A DNA stretch of 14,468 bases from an uncultured Chitinophagaceae bacterium. GTDB lineage: Bacteria; Bacteroidota; Bacteroidia; Chitinophagales; Chitinophagaceae. Below, one piece after another: positions 1-5,603 of the stretch. Numbering within the stretch: position 1 is the stretch's first letter; each line of letters starts with the position of its first letter. A model generated the notes under the pieces. The model worked only from the letters and a program-made list of their open reading frames with translations. It had not been told where the DNA came from and ran no database searches. The DNA is taken from positions 1-14,468 of the forward strand of contig CALCEA010000005.1 of the NCBI GenBank assembly GCA_937900675.1. Direction: 5' to 3'. A program made the position numbers and the translations under genes.

Positions 1-12
1 GCTTTCTTTTCG

Positions 13-43
13 TTGATATGAAATCCCATAATGGTTATATTTG
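13..43 (+). promoter_or_regulatory. Predicted Bacteroidota promoter for the DUF2461 gene
   Basis: TATATTTG at 36-43 is an exact match to the Bacteroidota -7 consensus TAnnTTTG. A TTG at 13-15 lies 20 bases upstream, which suits the -33 element. Transcription would start near 48-50, giving a leader of about 30 bases before the ATG at 80. This is a consensus match only. Confidence 0.55.
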
Positions 44-79
44 AGGTATAAATATAATTAATAATCGTCAATATTCATC

Positions 80-739
80 ATGTTACAATCTAGTACAATA
101 CAATTTTTAAAAGCCTTAAAGAAGAATAATAATAAAGAATGGTTTGATAAAAATAGAAAAATCTATGAGCAAGCAAAAGCAGATTATTTAAACTTTGTTA
201 CCATTCTGCTAAATGAAATACAAGGTTTTGATACAAGTTTAATGGAGTTGCAACCTAAACAATGCATTTTTAGATTAAATAGGGATGTGAGATTTAGTAA
301 GAATAAAGATCCGTATAAAACCAATTTTGGTGCCAGTTTTAGTAAAGGAGCAAAAAAAATTCAAACGGCTGGGTATTATTTTCATTTAGAGCCAGGTGAA
401 AATTTTGTTGGGGGTGGCTTATGGATGCCAATGGCGCCAGATTTAAATAAAGTGCGACAGGAGATTGATTATTGTTATAAAGAATTTTCGAGTATTCTAA
501 ATAAGCCTGCTTTCAAAAGCACTTATGGTGATATGGACAATTCTATGAAATTAGTCCGACCTCCAAAAAGATTTGAAATTGACAATCCTGCATTAGAATA
601 TATTAAGTTAAAAAGCTTTGTTGTTACAAGAACAATAAAAGATACAGAGTTAATGGATAAACAACTTGTTAAAAATGTAGTGAAAGATTTTAAAACAATT
701 GCCCCATTAGTGCATTTCTTGAATAGGGCAATTGAATAA
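80..739 (+). CDS. DUF2461 (TIGR02453) family protein
   Basis: This 219-residue cytoplasmic protein matches the DUF2461/TIGR02453 family along its whole length, and the length is typical. The family signature is visible as an N-terminal F-L-x-x-L-K-K-N-N-x-x-E-W-F block (about residues 9-22), an R-L-N-R-D-V-R-F-S-K-N-K-x-P-Y-K-T block (about 65-81), and a Y-Y-F-H-L-E-P-G block followed by G-G-G-L-W-M-P (about 99-117). No signal peptide or membrane segment is present. The molecular function of the family is not established, and nothing in the sequence reveals one. The gene has its own predicted promoter upstream and ends 6 bases before the convergent DUF6132 gene, so it is probably monocistronic and unrelated to its neighbours. 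Confidence 0.9.
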   Translation: MLQSSTIQFLKALKKNNNKEWFDKNRKIYEQAKADYLNFVTILLNEIQGFDTSLMELQPKQCIFRLNRDVRFSKNKDPYKTNFGASFSKGAKKIQTAGYYFHLEPGENFVGGGLWMPMAPDLNKVRQEIDYCYKEFSSILNKPAFKSTYGDMDNSMKLVRPPKRFEIDNPALEYIKLKSFVVTRTIKDTELMDKQLVKNVVKDFKTIAPLVHFLNRAIE

Positions 740-745
740 ATTCGT

Positions 746-940
746 TTAAGCTTCTTTTTTGAAAATATTAAACAGTAAATAACCCATTAAGCCTCCATAA
801 AGTGTACTATTAATAGGCTTTGAAGTAATCATGCAAGTTCCACTTGAGCAGCCTACAAAATTCCAATAAAGAAATCCTGCTGTTGCACCTAGAATAATTC
901 CAATAATACTCAACTTATTTTTAGCAATCCAATTAGTCAT
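746..940 (-). CDS. DUF6132 family small membrane protein
   Basis: This 64-residue protein has two predicted membrane helices (about residues 10-27 and 46-60). Between them is a short loop with two cysteines in a C-S-S-G-T-C arrangement (Cys31, Cys36), followed by M-I-T-S-K-P-I-N. That loop and the size match DUF6132, a small Bacteroidota family of unknown function. It is the last gene of a minus-strand operon, starting 3 bases after the stop of a rhodanese gene, which implies co-transcription and probably translational coupling. Context suggests a role linked to sulfur or thiol redox at the membrane, with the cysteine pair as a possible redox or persulfide-carrying site. That role is inference. 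The family assignment is firm. Confidence 0.85.
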   Translation of the reverse strand: MTNWIAKNKLSIIGIILGATAGFLYWNFVGCSSGTCMITSKPINSTLYGGLMGYLLFNIFKKEA

Positions 941-943
941 ATT

Positions 944-1252
944 TTATCTAATTTTTCCAACTAACACATTCCAAGCTCCACCGTTATAAACTTCAACACC
1001 AGCGCTTTTTAAAATACTTTTGGCCATGCCGCTTCTTGCGCCGCTTTTACAAACCGTAATAATGGGTTTATTGAAACTTTTAATTGTTTTAACTTCTCTT
1101 TGAATTTTATCCAAAGGAATATTTTTTGAACCCTGAATGTGTCCATGATCGTATTCTTGAGGTGTTCTAACGTCAATAATGATTGCGCCATTTTCTTTTA
1201 ATGCTTTAAAATCTGTACCTGGCCCAAATAATTTCTTTAAAAAACTAAACAT
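944..1252 (-). CDS. Single-domain rhodanese (sulfurtransferase), second in operon
   Basis: This 102-residue single rhodanese domain is expected to carry sulfane sulfur as a cysteine persulfide. Visible motifs are I-I-D-V-R-T-P-x-E-Y-D-H-G-H-I-x-G-S-x-N-I-P-L (about residues 25-47) and the active-site loop C-K-S-G-A-R-S with Cys68, of the six-residue C-x-x-G-x-R type found in GlpE/PspE-like sulfurtransferases. The N-terminus (M-F-S-F-L-K-K-L-F-G) is a short amphipathic stretch rather than a clear signal peptide, so the protein is probably cytoplasmic or weakly membrane-associated. The gene starts one base after the stop of the upstream rhodanese gene and is followed 3 bases later by DUF6132. 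The physiological sulfur donor and acceptor cannot be read from the sequence. Confidence 0.92.
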   Translation of the reverse strand: MFSFLKKLFGPGTDFKALKENGAIIIDVRTPQEYDHGHIQGSKNIPLDKIQREVKTIKSFNKPIITVCKSGARSGMAKSILKSAGVEVYNGGAWNVLVGKIR

Positions 1253-1253
1253 A

Positions 1254-1541
1254 TTAATTATTGTTTAAAATATTATTTAATGTAAAAATACCTCCACCAT
1301 TATAACTTTCCTTAATACCATTTTGTTGTAAAATACTTGTTGCAACACCGCTTCTGCCGCCGCTTAAACAATAAACTACAATTGGTTTTGGCATTTGGGC
1401 AATTTCTTTAATTCTTGACTCTAAGACATCTAATGGTATATTGATGGCGCCATTAATATGTTCTCCTTCAAACTCCATTGTACTTCTTACATCTAGTAAA
1501 GTTCCTTTTTTTGCCTTGATTTGTTCGATAATGTTTTGCAT
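1254..1541 (-). CDS. Single-domain rhodanese (sulfurtransferase), first in operon
   Basis: This 95-residue rhodanese domain has the motifs L-L-D-V-R-S-x-x-E-F-x-x-E-H-I-x-G-A-I-N-I-P-L (about residues 15-38) and the active-site loop C-L-S-G-G-R-S with Cys58. It is shorter than its neighbour, lacks the hydrophobic N-terminal extension, and should be cytoplasmic. It leads a three-gene minus-strand operon with the second rhodanese and DUF6132, at spacings of 1 and 3 bases. A palindromic Crp/Fnr-type operator lies 48-63 bases upstream of its ATG (1589-1604), so its transcription is probably controlled by the regulator encoded immediately upstream. Two tandem rhodaneses with different active-site loops suggest a relay or two different partners. 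That is inference. Confidence 0.92.
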   Translation of the reverse strand: MQNIIEQIKAKKGTLLDVRSTMEFEGEHINGAINIPLDVLESRIKEIAQMPKPIVVYCLSGGRSGVATSILQQNGIKESYNGGGIFTLNNILNNN

Positions 1542-1559
1542 AGATTTGTTTTTCTATTG

Positions 1560-1567
1560 CAAAAATT
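1560..1567 (-). promoter_or_regulatory. Predicted -7 promoter box of the rhodanese operon
   Basis: Read on the minus strand this is AATTTTTG, matching TAnnTTTG at all fixed positions except the first. It lies 21 bases from the edge of the operator at 1589-1604, the same gap seen between the second operator and the TAAATTTG box at 2313-2320. No TTG is seen at the expected -33 position, as would suit an activator-dependent promoter. The identical geometry makes it more credible than the box sequence alone would. Confidence 0.45.
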
Positions 1568-1588
1568 CAAAAAATACTTACATTATAT

Positions 1589-1604
1589 AGTGACATTTAT
1601 CACA
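1589..1604 (-). promoter_or_regulatory. Crp/Fnr-type operator upstream of the rhodanese operon
   Basis: Read on the minus strand the site is TGTGATAAATGTCACT, which contains the perfect inverted repeat GTGA-N6-TCAC, the same form as the E. coli CRP site core. It lies between the end of the Crp/Fnr gene (stop at 1610-1612) and the rhodanese ATG (1541). It agrees with the site at 2276-2291 at 14 of 16 positions, including the N6 spacer. Binding by the adjacent regulator is inferred from proximity, duplication of the site and the recognition-helix residues. Confidence 0.65.
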
Positions 1605-1609
1605 CTAGC

Positions 1610-2242
1610 TTATTTTTTTATCCAATCAAAGGAGTTTCTGCTTAAACTTATCCAGCCATTGTTTTCCATCTTTTTCAATAATCTACTAATTACTTCCCTT
1701 GAAGTATTTAAATCATTGGCTATTTCTTGATGAGTAAGTTTTACTGTTTTCCCTGAACGCTCTACCTGTCTTTTAATATAAAATTCAAGACGCTCATCCA
1801 TATTTTTAAATGCAATCTCGTTAATGGTATTTAATAGCTCTTCATATCTACTTCTGTATGTTCTAATGACAAAATAATGCCAACTCTTGTATTTCTGTAG
1901 CCATTTGTCCATAAACTCTAATGGAATTGCCAAATAGCTAATATCCGTTACAGCTTTTGCTAAAACCTGGCTTTGCTCTAAGTGGTAATTACATACCAAT
2001 GTTACAGCACAAGCTTCGCCAGGGGTTAAGTGGTACATAAAAAACTCGGATCCTTCTTCATCTTCCTGATAGAGTTTAATTGTTCCCTCCACTACCAACA
2101 TAGCAGACTTTATATTTTGTCCTTTTTTTAATAGTATAGAGCCAGCTGAAGCAGATCTTAATTCTGCATGGGCTATTACTTCTTCGTATAAGTCATTTTC
2201 CCAATCAGGAAACAGTTTTAACAATAATTCTTTACTTACCAT
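1610..2242 (-). CDS. Crp/Fnr-family transcriptional regulator, likely thiol- or persulfide-sensing
   Basis: This 210-residue regulator has an N-terminal cyclic-nucleotide-binding-type beta-roll (about residues 25-115), a long dimerisation helix (about 117-150) and a C-terminal winged HTH (about 160-205). The recognition helix T-S-R-E-V-I-S-R (180-187) preserves the R-E-x3-R pattern that contacts GTGA in E. coli CRP. The phosphate-binding segment after G-E (76-77) lacks the CRP arginine, with Q-S-Q where CRP has R-S-A, so cAMP sensing is unlikely. There are no FNR-type N-terminal cysteines. Cys78 and Cys84 sit in the sensor domain. I chose the ATG at 2242, because the longer frame begins with a GTG at 2290 that lies inside the operator. 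A possible AAGGAG sits about 25 bases upstream, unusually far. It probably regulates both flanking operons and possibly itself. Confidence 0.9.
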   Translation of the reverse strand: MVSKELLLKLFPDWENDLYEEVIAHAELRSASAGSILLKKGQNIKSAMLVVEGTIKLYQEDEEGSEFFMYHLTPGEACAVTLVCNYHLEQSQVLAKAVTDISYLAIPLEFMDKWLQKYKSWHYFVIRTYRSRYEELLNTINEIAFKNMDERLEFYIKRQVERSGKTVKLTHQEIANDLNTSREVISRLLKKMENNGWISLSRNSFDWIKK

Positions 2243-2275
2243 TTTGCTTAATTCAAATGTGAAGATACTCCTTAA

Positions 2276-2291
2276 TGTAATAAATGTCACA
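2276..2291. promoter_or_regulatory. Crp/Fnr-type operator in the divergent regulator/DUF2892 intergenic region
   Basis: The sequence is TGTAATAAATGTCACA on the plus strand, equivalent to TGTGA-CATTTA-TTACA on the minus strand, an imperfect GTGA-N6-TCAC palindrome with one mismatch. Its centre (2283.5) is 36.5 bases upstream of the last base of the TAAATTTG box, so with a start near 2325 it would sit at about -41.5, the class II activator position of CRP. For the minus-strand regulator gene it lies 34-49 bases before the ATG, which could permit autoregulation. Binding is inferred. Confidence 0.65.
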
Positions 2292-2294
2292 AAC

Positions 2295-2320
2295 TTGCTT
2301 ATTGCAATAAGCTAAATTTG
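2295..2320 (+). promoter_or_regulatory. Predicted promoter of the DUF2892-thioredoxin operon
   Basis: TAAATTTG at 2313-2320 exactly matches the Bacteroidota -7 consensus TAnnTTTG. A TTG at 2295-2297 could serve as the -33 element, but its 15-base spacer is shorter than usual, which fits activator dependence. Transcription would start near 2325-2327, leaving a leader of only about 10 bases before the ATG at 2336. This argues against the upstream in-frame TTG at 2318 being a start codon. Confidence 0.5.
2297..2312. repeat. Perfect 16-bp palindrome in the promoter spacer
   Basis: GCTTATTGCAATAAGC is a perfect 8+8 inverted repeat. It fills the space between the TTG at 2295-2297 and the TAAATTTG box at 2313-2320. 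It differs in sequence from the adjacent GTRA-N6-TCAC operator, so it may be a second regulator's site. No A/T-run asymmetry suggests a terminator. Confidence 0.6.
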
Positions 2321-2335
2321 TATAAAATTTTAACC

Positions 2336-2593
2336 ATGAGTAAAATATTTTCAAATATTGATTGGATTTTAATGATGCGTTTGGTAATGGGAGGGTCAAT
2401 GCTTATTATTGGCTATCAGTCTAATGATTATATCCCAGCTGTTGCAGGAGGTTTTTTTATTGTATATTCCATTATTGGCGCTAAATATAAAATTGGTTGT
2501 GGTTATAATGCTAGCTGCGGAATACCAAAAAGGTTCGATTCTGTTAAGACTCGTCAAAACGATGAAATTGAATTTACTGAAATAAAAAATTAA
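2336..2593 (+). CDS. DUF2892-like small inner-membrane protein
   Basis: This 85-residue protein has two predicted membrane helices (about residues 11-28 and 32-50) and a polar cytoplasmic-type tail. After the second helix comes G-C-G-Y-N-A-S-C-G-I-P with Cys55 and Cys61. The architecture matches the DUF2892/YgaP-type membrane module, which in other bacteria is found fused to or beside rhodanese domains. The start is ATG 2336, since the in-frame TTG at 2318 lies inside the predicted promoter box. It is followed 4 bases later by thioredoxin, so the two are co-transcribed. Lying divergent from a Crp/Fnr regulator and near two rhodaneses, it probably takes part in membrane sulfur or thiol chemistry. 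No biochemical activity can be assigned from sequence, and the exact Pfam family is less certain than the two-helix, two-cysteine layout. Confidence 0.75.
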   Translation: MSKIFSNIDWILMMRLVMGGSMLIIGYQSNDYIPAVAGGFFIVYSIIGAKYKIGCGYNASCGIPKRFDSVKTRQNDEIEFTEIKN

Positions 2594-2597
2594 TTAT

Positions 2598-2909
2598 ATG
2601 TCTACTACTGAAACATTTGGATCTATTATCAAAGGAGATAAACCAGTATTGGTTGATTTTTTTGCAACTTGGTGCGGCCCTTGTAAAATGATGCCACCTA
2701 TTTTAGAGCAAGTACATAATCAATTAGGCGAACAAGTTAGAATTATAAAAATTGATGTAGATAAGAATCAGCAATTAGCTTCACAGCTAAATGTCTCTAG
2801 TGTACCAACCTTGGCCATTTTTAAAAATGGAGAAATAAAGTGGAGACAACCTGGGGTTCAGCAAGCTGGAGCTTTAGTGAATCTATTGAAGCAACACATT
2901 GATGTATAA
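2598..2909 (+). CDS. trxA: Thioredoxin
   Basis: This 103-residue cytoplasmic thioredoxin is a complete Trx fold of normal length. The redox motif W-C-G-P-C-K (Cys26, Cys29) follows the buried Asp20 in V-L-V-D-F-F-A, and the cis-proline is Pro70 in S-V-P-T. No signal peptide or lipobox is present, so it acts in the cytoplasm as a dithiol reductant. It starts 4 bases after the DUF2892-like gene and shares its promoter. In this setting it may reduce the persulfides or disulfides formed on the neighbouring rhodaneses and on the membrane proteins' cysteine pairs. A genome may hold other thioredoxins, so this one need not be the housekeeping copy. Confidence 0.94.
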   Translation: MSTTETFGSIIKGDKPVLVDFFATWCGPCKMMPPILEQVHNQLGEQVRIIKIDVDKNQQLASQLNVSSVPTLAIFKNGEIKWRQPGVQQAGALVNLLKQHIDV

Positions 2910-2941
2910 TTTAGCATTTTAAACTAGAATTGTTTTATATT

Positions 2942-2981
2942 TATTAAGGCTATCATTAATTGATTTATCCACGCCTTAATA
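2942..2981 (+). repeat. 9-bp perfect inverted repeat upstream of the PD40 gene
   Basis: TATTAAGGC (2942-2950) and GCCTTAATA (2973-2981) are exact reverse complements separated by 22 bases. The repeat ends 7 bases before the ATG at 2989 and begins about 33 bases after the trxA stop. It could be a transcript hairpin in the leader or a widely spaced operator. It lacks a following T-run, so it is not a standard terminator. Confidence 0.5.
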
Positions 2982-2988
2982 TGTATCT

Positions 2989-3906
2989 ATGAAATTTATT
3001 TTTATTGTATTAGGTTTCTTTGGTTTTGTATCTAATCTAAACGCCCAAGTTCCAGAAGGCAAGACTGTTATTAGTTCACTTTATGTGTATGATATGGCTA
3101 CTGGCCAATCAAATTTGATCACCAGAGAACTTAGACATTTGGAAGCGCCTAATTGGTCAAAAGATGGCAAGTATTTTTTAATCAATGCATATGGAAGATT
3201 GGAGAAAATGTCCATGACCGGTGATCGAATGGGTTATTTGAATACTGGATCTGTTCAAGATTGTAATAATGATCATGGATTTAGTTTTGATGGGAAGCAG
3301 TTATTCATTTCATCTGGTAAGCCAAGTATTAAAGAACATAGTTCATTTATTTATAAAGTTGCAGCAACGGGCGGCGAGCCAGTGCAGTTAACGCCTAATA
3401 CACCTTCTTATTGGCATGGTGTTTCGCCAGATGGCAAAACAATGGTCTATTGTGCAGCTAGAAATGGCAACTACGATGTGTATGCAATGAGTACAGAGGG
3501 TGGGGAAGAAAAAAGATTGACTACTACAGAAGGTTTAGACGATGGTCCAGAGTTTAGTCCAGATGGCAAGTATATTTATATCAATTCTTTTAGAACTGGT
3601 CATATGCAAATATGGAGAATGGCTCCAGATGGTTCTAATCCAGAACAAATGACTTTTGATGAAAAGTCAAATTGGTTTGCTCATATACATCCAAATAATA
3701 AAGTAGCAACTATTATTAGTTATGATGAAGATCAAGTGCAAGCACATCCTTTTGGCAAACAAGTGCGTATTAGATTATTAGATCTTCAATCAAAGAAAAT
3801 TAAAGATTTAACCGGTCCATTTTATGGAGGACAAGGTACTATCAATGTTCCTTCTTGGAATCCAGAAGGAACAAAGTTTGCCTATGTGAAATATGAATTG
3901 TTTTAG
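2989..3906 (+). CDS. Secreted TolB-like PD40 beta-propeller protein
   Basis: This 305-residue protein begins with a clear Sec signal peptide (hydrophobic residues 2-15, probable cleavage after the A of N-L-N-A, residue 19). It then carries repeated PD40/WD40-like blades, recognisable as S-x-D-G-K or P-D-G-K turns followed by a beta strand. These lie at about residues 56-66, 98-108, 146-155, 189-199 and 289-300, with a degenerate copy near 232-245. This is the TolB-type propeller without the TolB N-terminal domain or a catalytic domain. It is predicted to be periplasmic, and ligand or protein binding is the likely role. Some relatives are described as oligogalacturonate-lyase-like or TolB-like, but no catalytic residues can be identified here. 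It converges with the oxidoreductase gene, with only 6 bases between their stops. Confidence 0.82.
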   Translation: MKFIFIVLGFFGFVSNLNAQVPEGKTVISSLYVYDMATGQSNLITRELRHLEAPNWSKDGKYFLINAYGRLEKMSMTGDRMGYLNTGSVQDCNNDHGFSFDGKQLFISSGKPSIKEHSSFIYKVAATGGEPVQLTPNTPSYWHGVSPDGKTMVYCAARNGNYDVYAMSTEGGEEKRLTTTEGLDDGPEFSPDGKYIYINSFRTGHMQIWRMAPDGSNPEQMTFDEKSNWFAHIHPNNKVATIISYDEDQVQAHPFGKQVRIRLLDLQSKKIKDLTGPFYGGQGTINVPSWNPEGTKFAYVKYELF

Positions 3907-3912
3907 AAAGAA

Positions 3913-5301
3913 CTAAACCAATTTCATTGCAATAGGATCCCAATGAATTGGCTTTAATTGCTCTGCACTTAAGTTACATGCAATAGATGGTGCCGCAGCT
4001 CTTAATCCAAATGATGCATCTTCAGGTATCGCAGAGCCAGTTCTGATACCATTGAAAAATACAATCATGTGATCTAATCTGTCGTCATAATCATTTGGCG
4101 CGTCAAATGCCAATTCTTTTCCAAGATCATATCCGCCATCTGTATCATCACCATATTCTGACTTGTACCATTTCTTAAACTCTTCTTTTTGTTTGTTTGA
4201 GAAGCTATCAAAAGAGTCATATCCTCCATATCCTGGTACAGCTCTTCTTTTAATAGTTCTCAATTTGAATCCGTTACCATTGACATCAATGACTCCTTCT
4301 GTTCCAATTAGTTTTAGGCCAAATGGTCCTTTCCCTTCGCCATCCGTTAAGTTAACTCTAGTTGTTACATGAAAAGCTCCGTGTTTATCTGATGCTTGAT
4401 AATTCATAATAGCATTAAATATATCATAAGCATCTCTACCATCTTTCCAAAGCTTTAAATTAGCAATACTTGAAATCATATTGGGCCCCTTTGCTTCGGT
4501 AATAGTATGAATGCCCGTTAATAAATGAACAATTAGATCTCCTGCTGCACCTGTTCCATAATCTTTGTAATTACGCCATCTGAAAAATCTTTTTGCGTCA
4601 AAAGGTACTTTAGGAGCATCGCCTAAAAAGGTGTTAAAATCAATCGTCTCTGGTGAAGCATCTCTAGGAATAGAATATTGCCATGCACCTCTTGCGTCAG
4701 ATCTGTCACAAAATGATTGTATCATGGTTAACTCGCCGATAGCCCCTTCTTGTAATTTCTTTTTTGCCTCCAAAATACCCACTGCACTTGCCATCTGGCT
4801 TCCAACTTGAAAAACTTTTTTAGTTTCCTTTTGTGCATTGATAATTCCCCAACCTTGTTCAATTTTTTGAACCATTGGCTTTTCACAATACACATGCTTA
4901 CCGGCACGCATTGCATCTATAGCAATTTTTTGATGCCAATTATCTGGAGTACAAACCAATACCGCATCAATATCTTTTTTATTAAGCAATTCTCTATAAT
5001 CTCTAGTAGTGTATATATGATTACCCCATTTCTCTTTAGCTCCTTCTAGTCTGCCTGTATATAAATCACATACGGCTACTAATTCTACGCCAGGCACTTT
5101 AAGTGCGGTATCTGTATCAAAATGTCCAATAATGCCAGAGCCAATAAGTCCAATCCTGATTTTGTCATTAGCACTTACCTTAATATTTGATTTGATTAAA
5201 CTTGAAGGGATATTTTTATTTGCACTAGCTGCATTTCCTACAGCTAATAAAGCAACTGATCCTCCAATGTTTTTAAGAAAATTACGGCGGTTGTTTGGCA
5301 T
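3913..5301 (-). CDS. Tat-exported Gfo/Idh/MocA-family oxidoreductase
   Basis: This 462-residue protein starts with a twin-arginine signal (R-R-N-F-L-K at residues 5-10, then a hydrophobic stretch to about 27), so it should be exported folded with its dinucleotide bound. A Rossmann NAD(P)-binding domain follows, with I-G-L-I-G-S-G-I-I-G at about 50-59, and the family E-K-P motif at Glu140-Lys141-Pro142 within V-Y-C-E-K-P-M. The C-terminal alpha/beta domain binds substrate, usually a sugar or inositol derivative. Exported Gfo/Idh/MocA enzymes are frequent in Bacteroidota carbohydrate loci, but the substrate cannot be determined here. It is transcribed alone or downstream of the VF530 gene, which ends 61 bases upstream. 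The preceding region has only a weak TAACTTTA box at 5320-5327. Confidence 0.88.
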   Translation of the reverse strand: MPNNRRNFLKNIGGSVALLAVGNAASANKNIPSSLIKSNIKVSANDKIRIGLIGSGIIGHFDTDTALKVPGVELVAVCDLYTGRLEGAKEKWGNHIYTTRDYRELLNKKDIDAVLVCTPDNWHQKIAIDAMRAGKHVYCEKPMVQKIEQGWGIINAQKETKKVFQVGSQMASAVGILEAKKKLQEGAIGELTMIQSFCDRSDARGAWQYSIPRDASPETIDFNTFLGDAPKVPFDAKRFFRWRNYKDYGTGAAGDLIVHLLTGIHTITEAKGPNMISSIANLKLWKDGRDAYDIFNAIMNYQASDKHGAFHVTTRVNLTDGEGKGPFGLKLIGTEGVIDVNGNGFKLRTIKRRAVPGYGGYDSFDSFSNKQKEEFKKWYKSEYGDDTDGGYDLGKELAFDAPNDYDDRLDHMIVFFNGIRTGSAIPEDASFGLRAAAPSIACNLSAEQLKPIHWDPIAMKLV

Positions 5302-5362
5302 AGCTTTATCGTTTACTTAAAGTTAATGCTTTAAAATCAGAATTTTCCGCGATTTTCTACCA

Positions 5363-5578
5363 CTAACTGATCATTCTAACATATAAATCTTCCACTTCTT
5401 TTCTAGCCCATGGGGTTTTTCTCAAAAACTTTAAGCTTGAATTGATACTTGGGTTGCTATTAAAACAATTGATTCTTACATGCTGTCCAAGCATTTCCCA
5501 TCCAAAATGATTGACTAGCTCTGTGACAATATATTCAAGTGTTTTTCCGTGTAATGGATCTTTGGAAGCTTGTTGCAT
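5363..5578 (-). CDS. VF530 family small protein (DUF2132)
   Basis: This 71-residue protein matches the VF530/DUF2132 family nearly end to end. It has S-K-D-P-L-H-G-x-T-L-E near the N-terminus, L-V-x-H-F-G-W-E-x-L-G in the middle, and C-F-x-x-x-P-S-x-x-S-S-L-K-F-L-R-K-T-P-W-A-R toward the C-terminus. The family has a compact helical fold and is sometimes annotated as DNA-binding, but its role is not established. I prefer the ATG at 5578, because it places the conserved P-L-H-G block near the N-terminus as in relatives. The upstream in-frame ATG at 5605 would add nine unconserved residues and overlap the start codon of the divergent gene. The protein is cytoplasmic, with no signal peptide. Confidence 0.88.
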   Translation of the reverse strand: MQQASKDPLHGKTLEYIVTELVNHFGWEMLGQHVRINCFNSNPSINSSLKFLRKTPWARKEVEDLYVRMIS

Positions 5579-5603
5579 ATACAATATTAAGTAATTTGCC
5601 GGC

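Noticed and set aside
1521..1730. Plus-strand open frame of 69 codons across the rhodanese promoter and regulator 3' end
   Set aside because: It is antisense to two well-supported features and has low-complexity F/L-rich composition typical of the complement of AT-rich coding DNA.
2243..2290. N-terminal extension of the Crp/Fnr regulator from a GTG at 2290
   Set aside because: The extra 16 codons run through the operator half-site and an AAGGAG-like stretch and have no family conservation. The ATG at 2242 gives a normal-length protein.
3900..3918. Possible short hairpin (GTTTTAG/CTAAAC) between the convergent PD40 and oxidoreductase stops
   Set aside because: The stem has a bulge, is A/T-rich and lies within the two stop codons. 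There is no U-tract, so it is not called as a terminator.
5317..5334. TTAAAG/CTTTAA hairpin between the VF530 gene and the oxidoreductase gene
   Set aside because: A 6-bp stem with a single G-C pair and no T-run is expected by chance in AT-rich DNA and would not terminate transcription.
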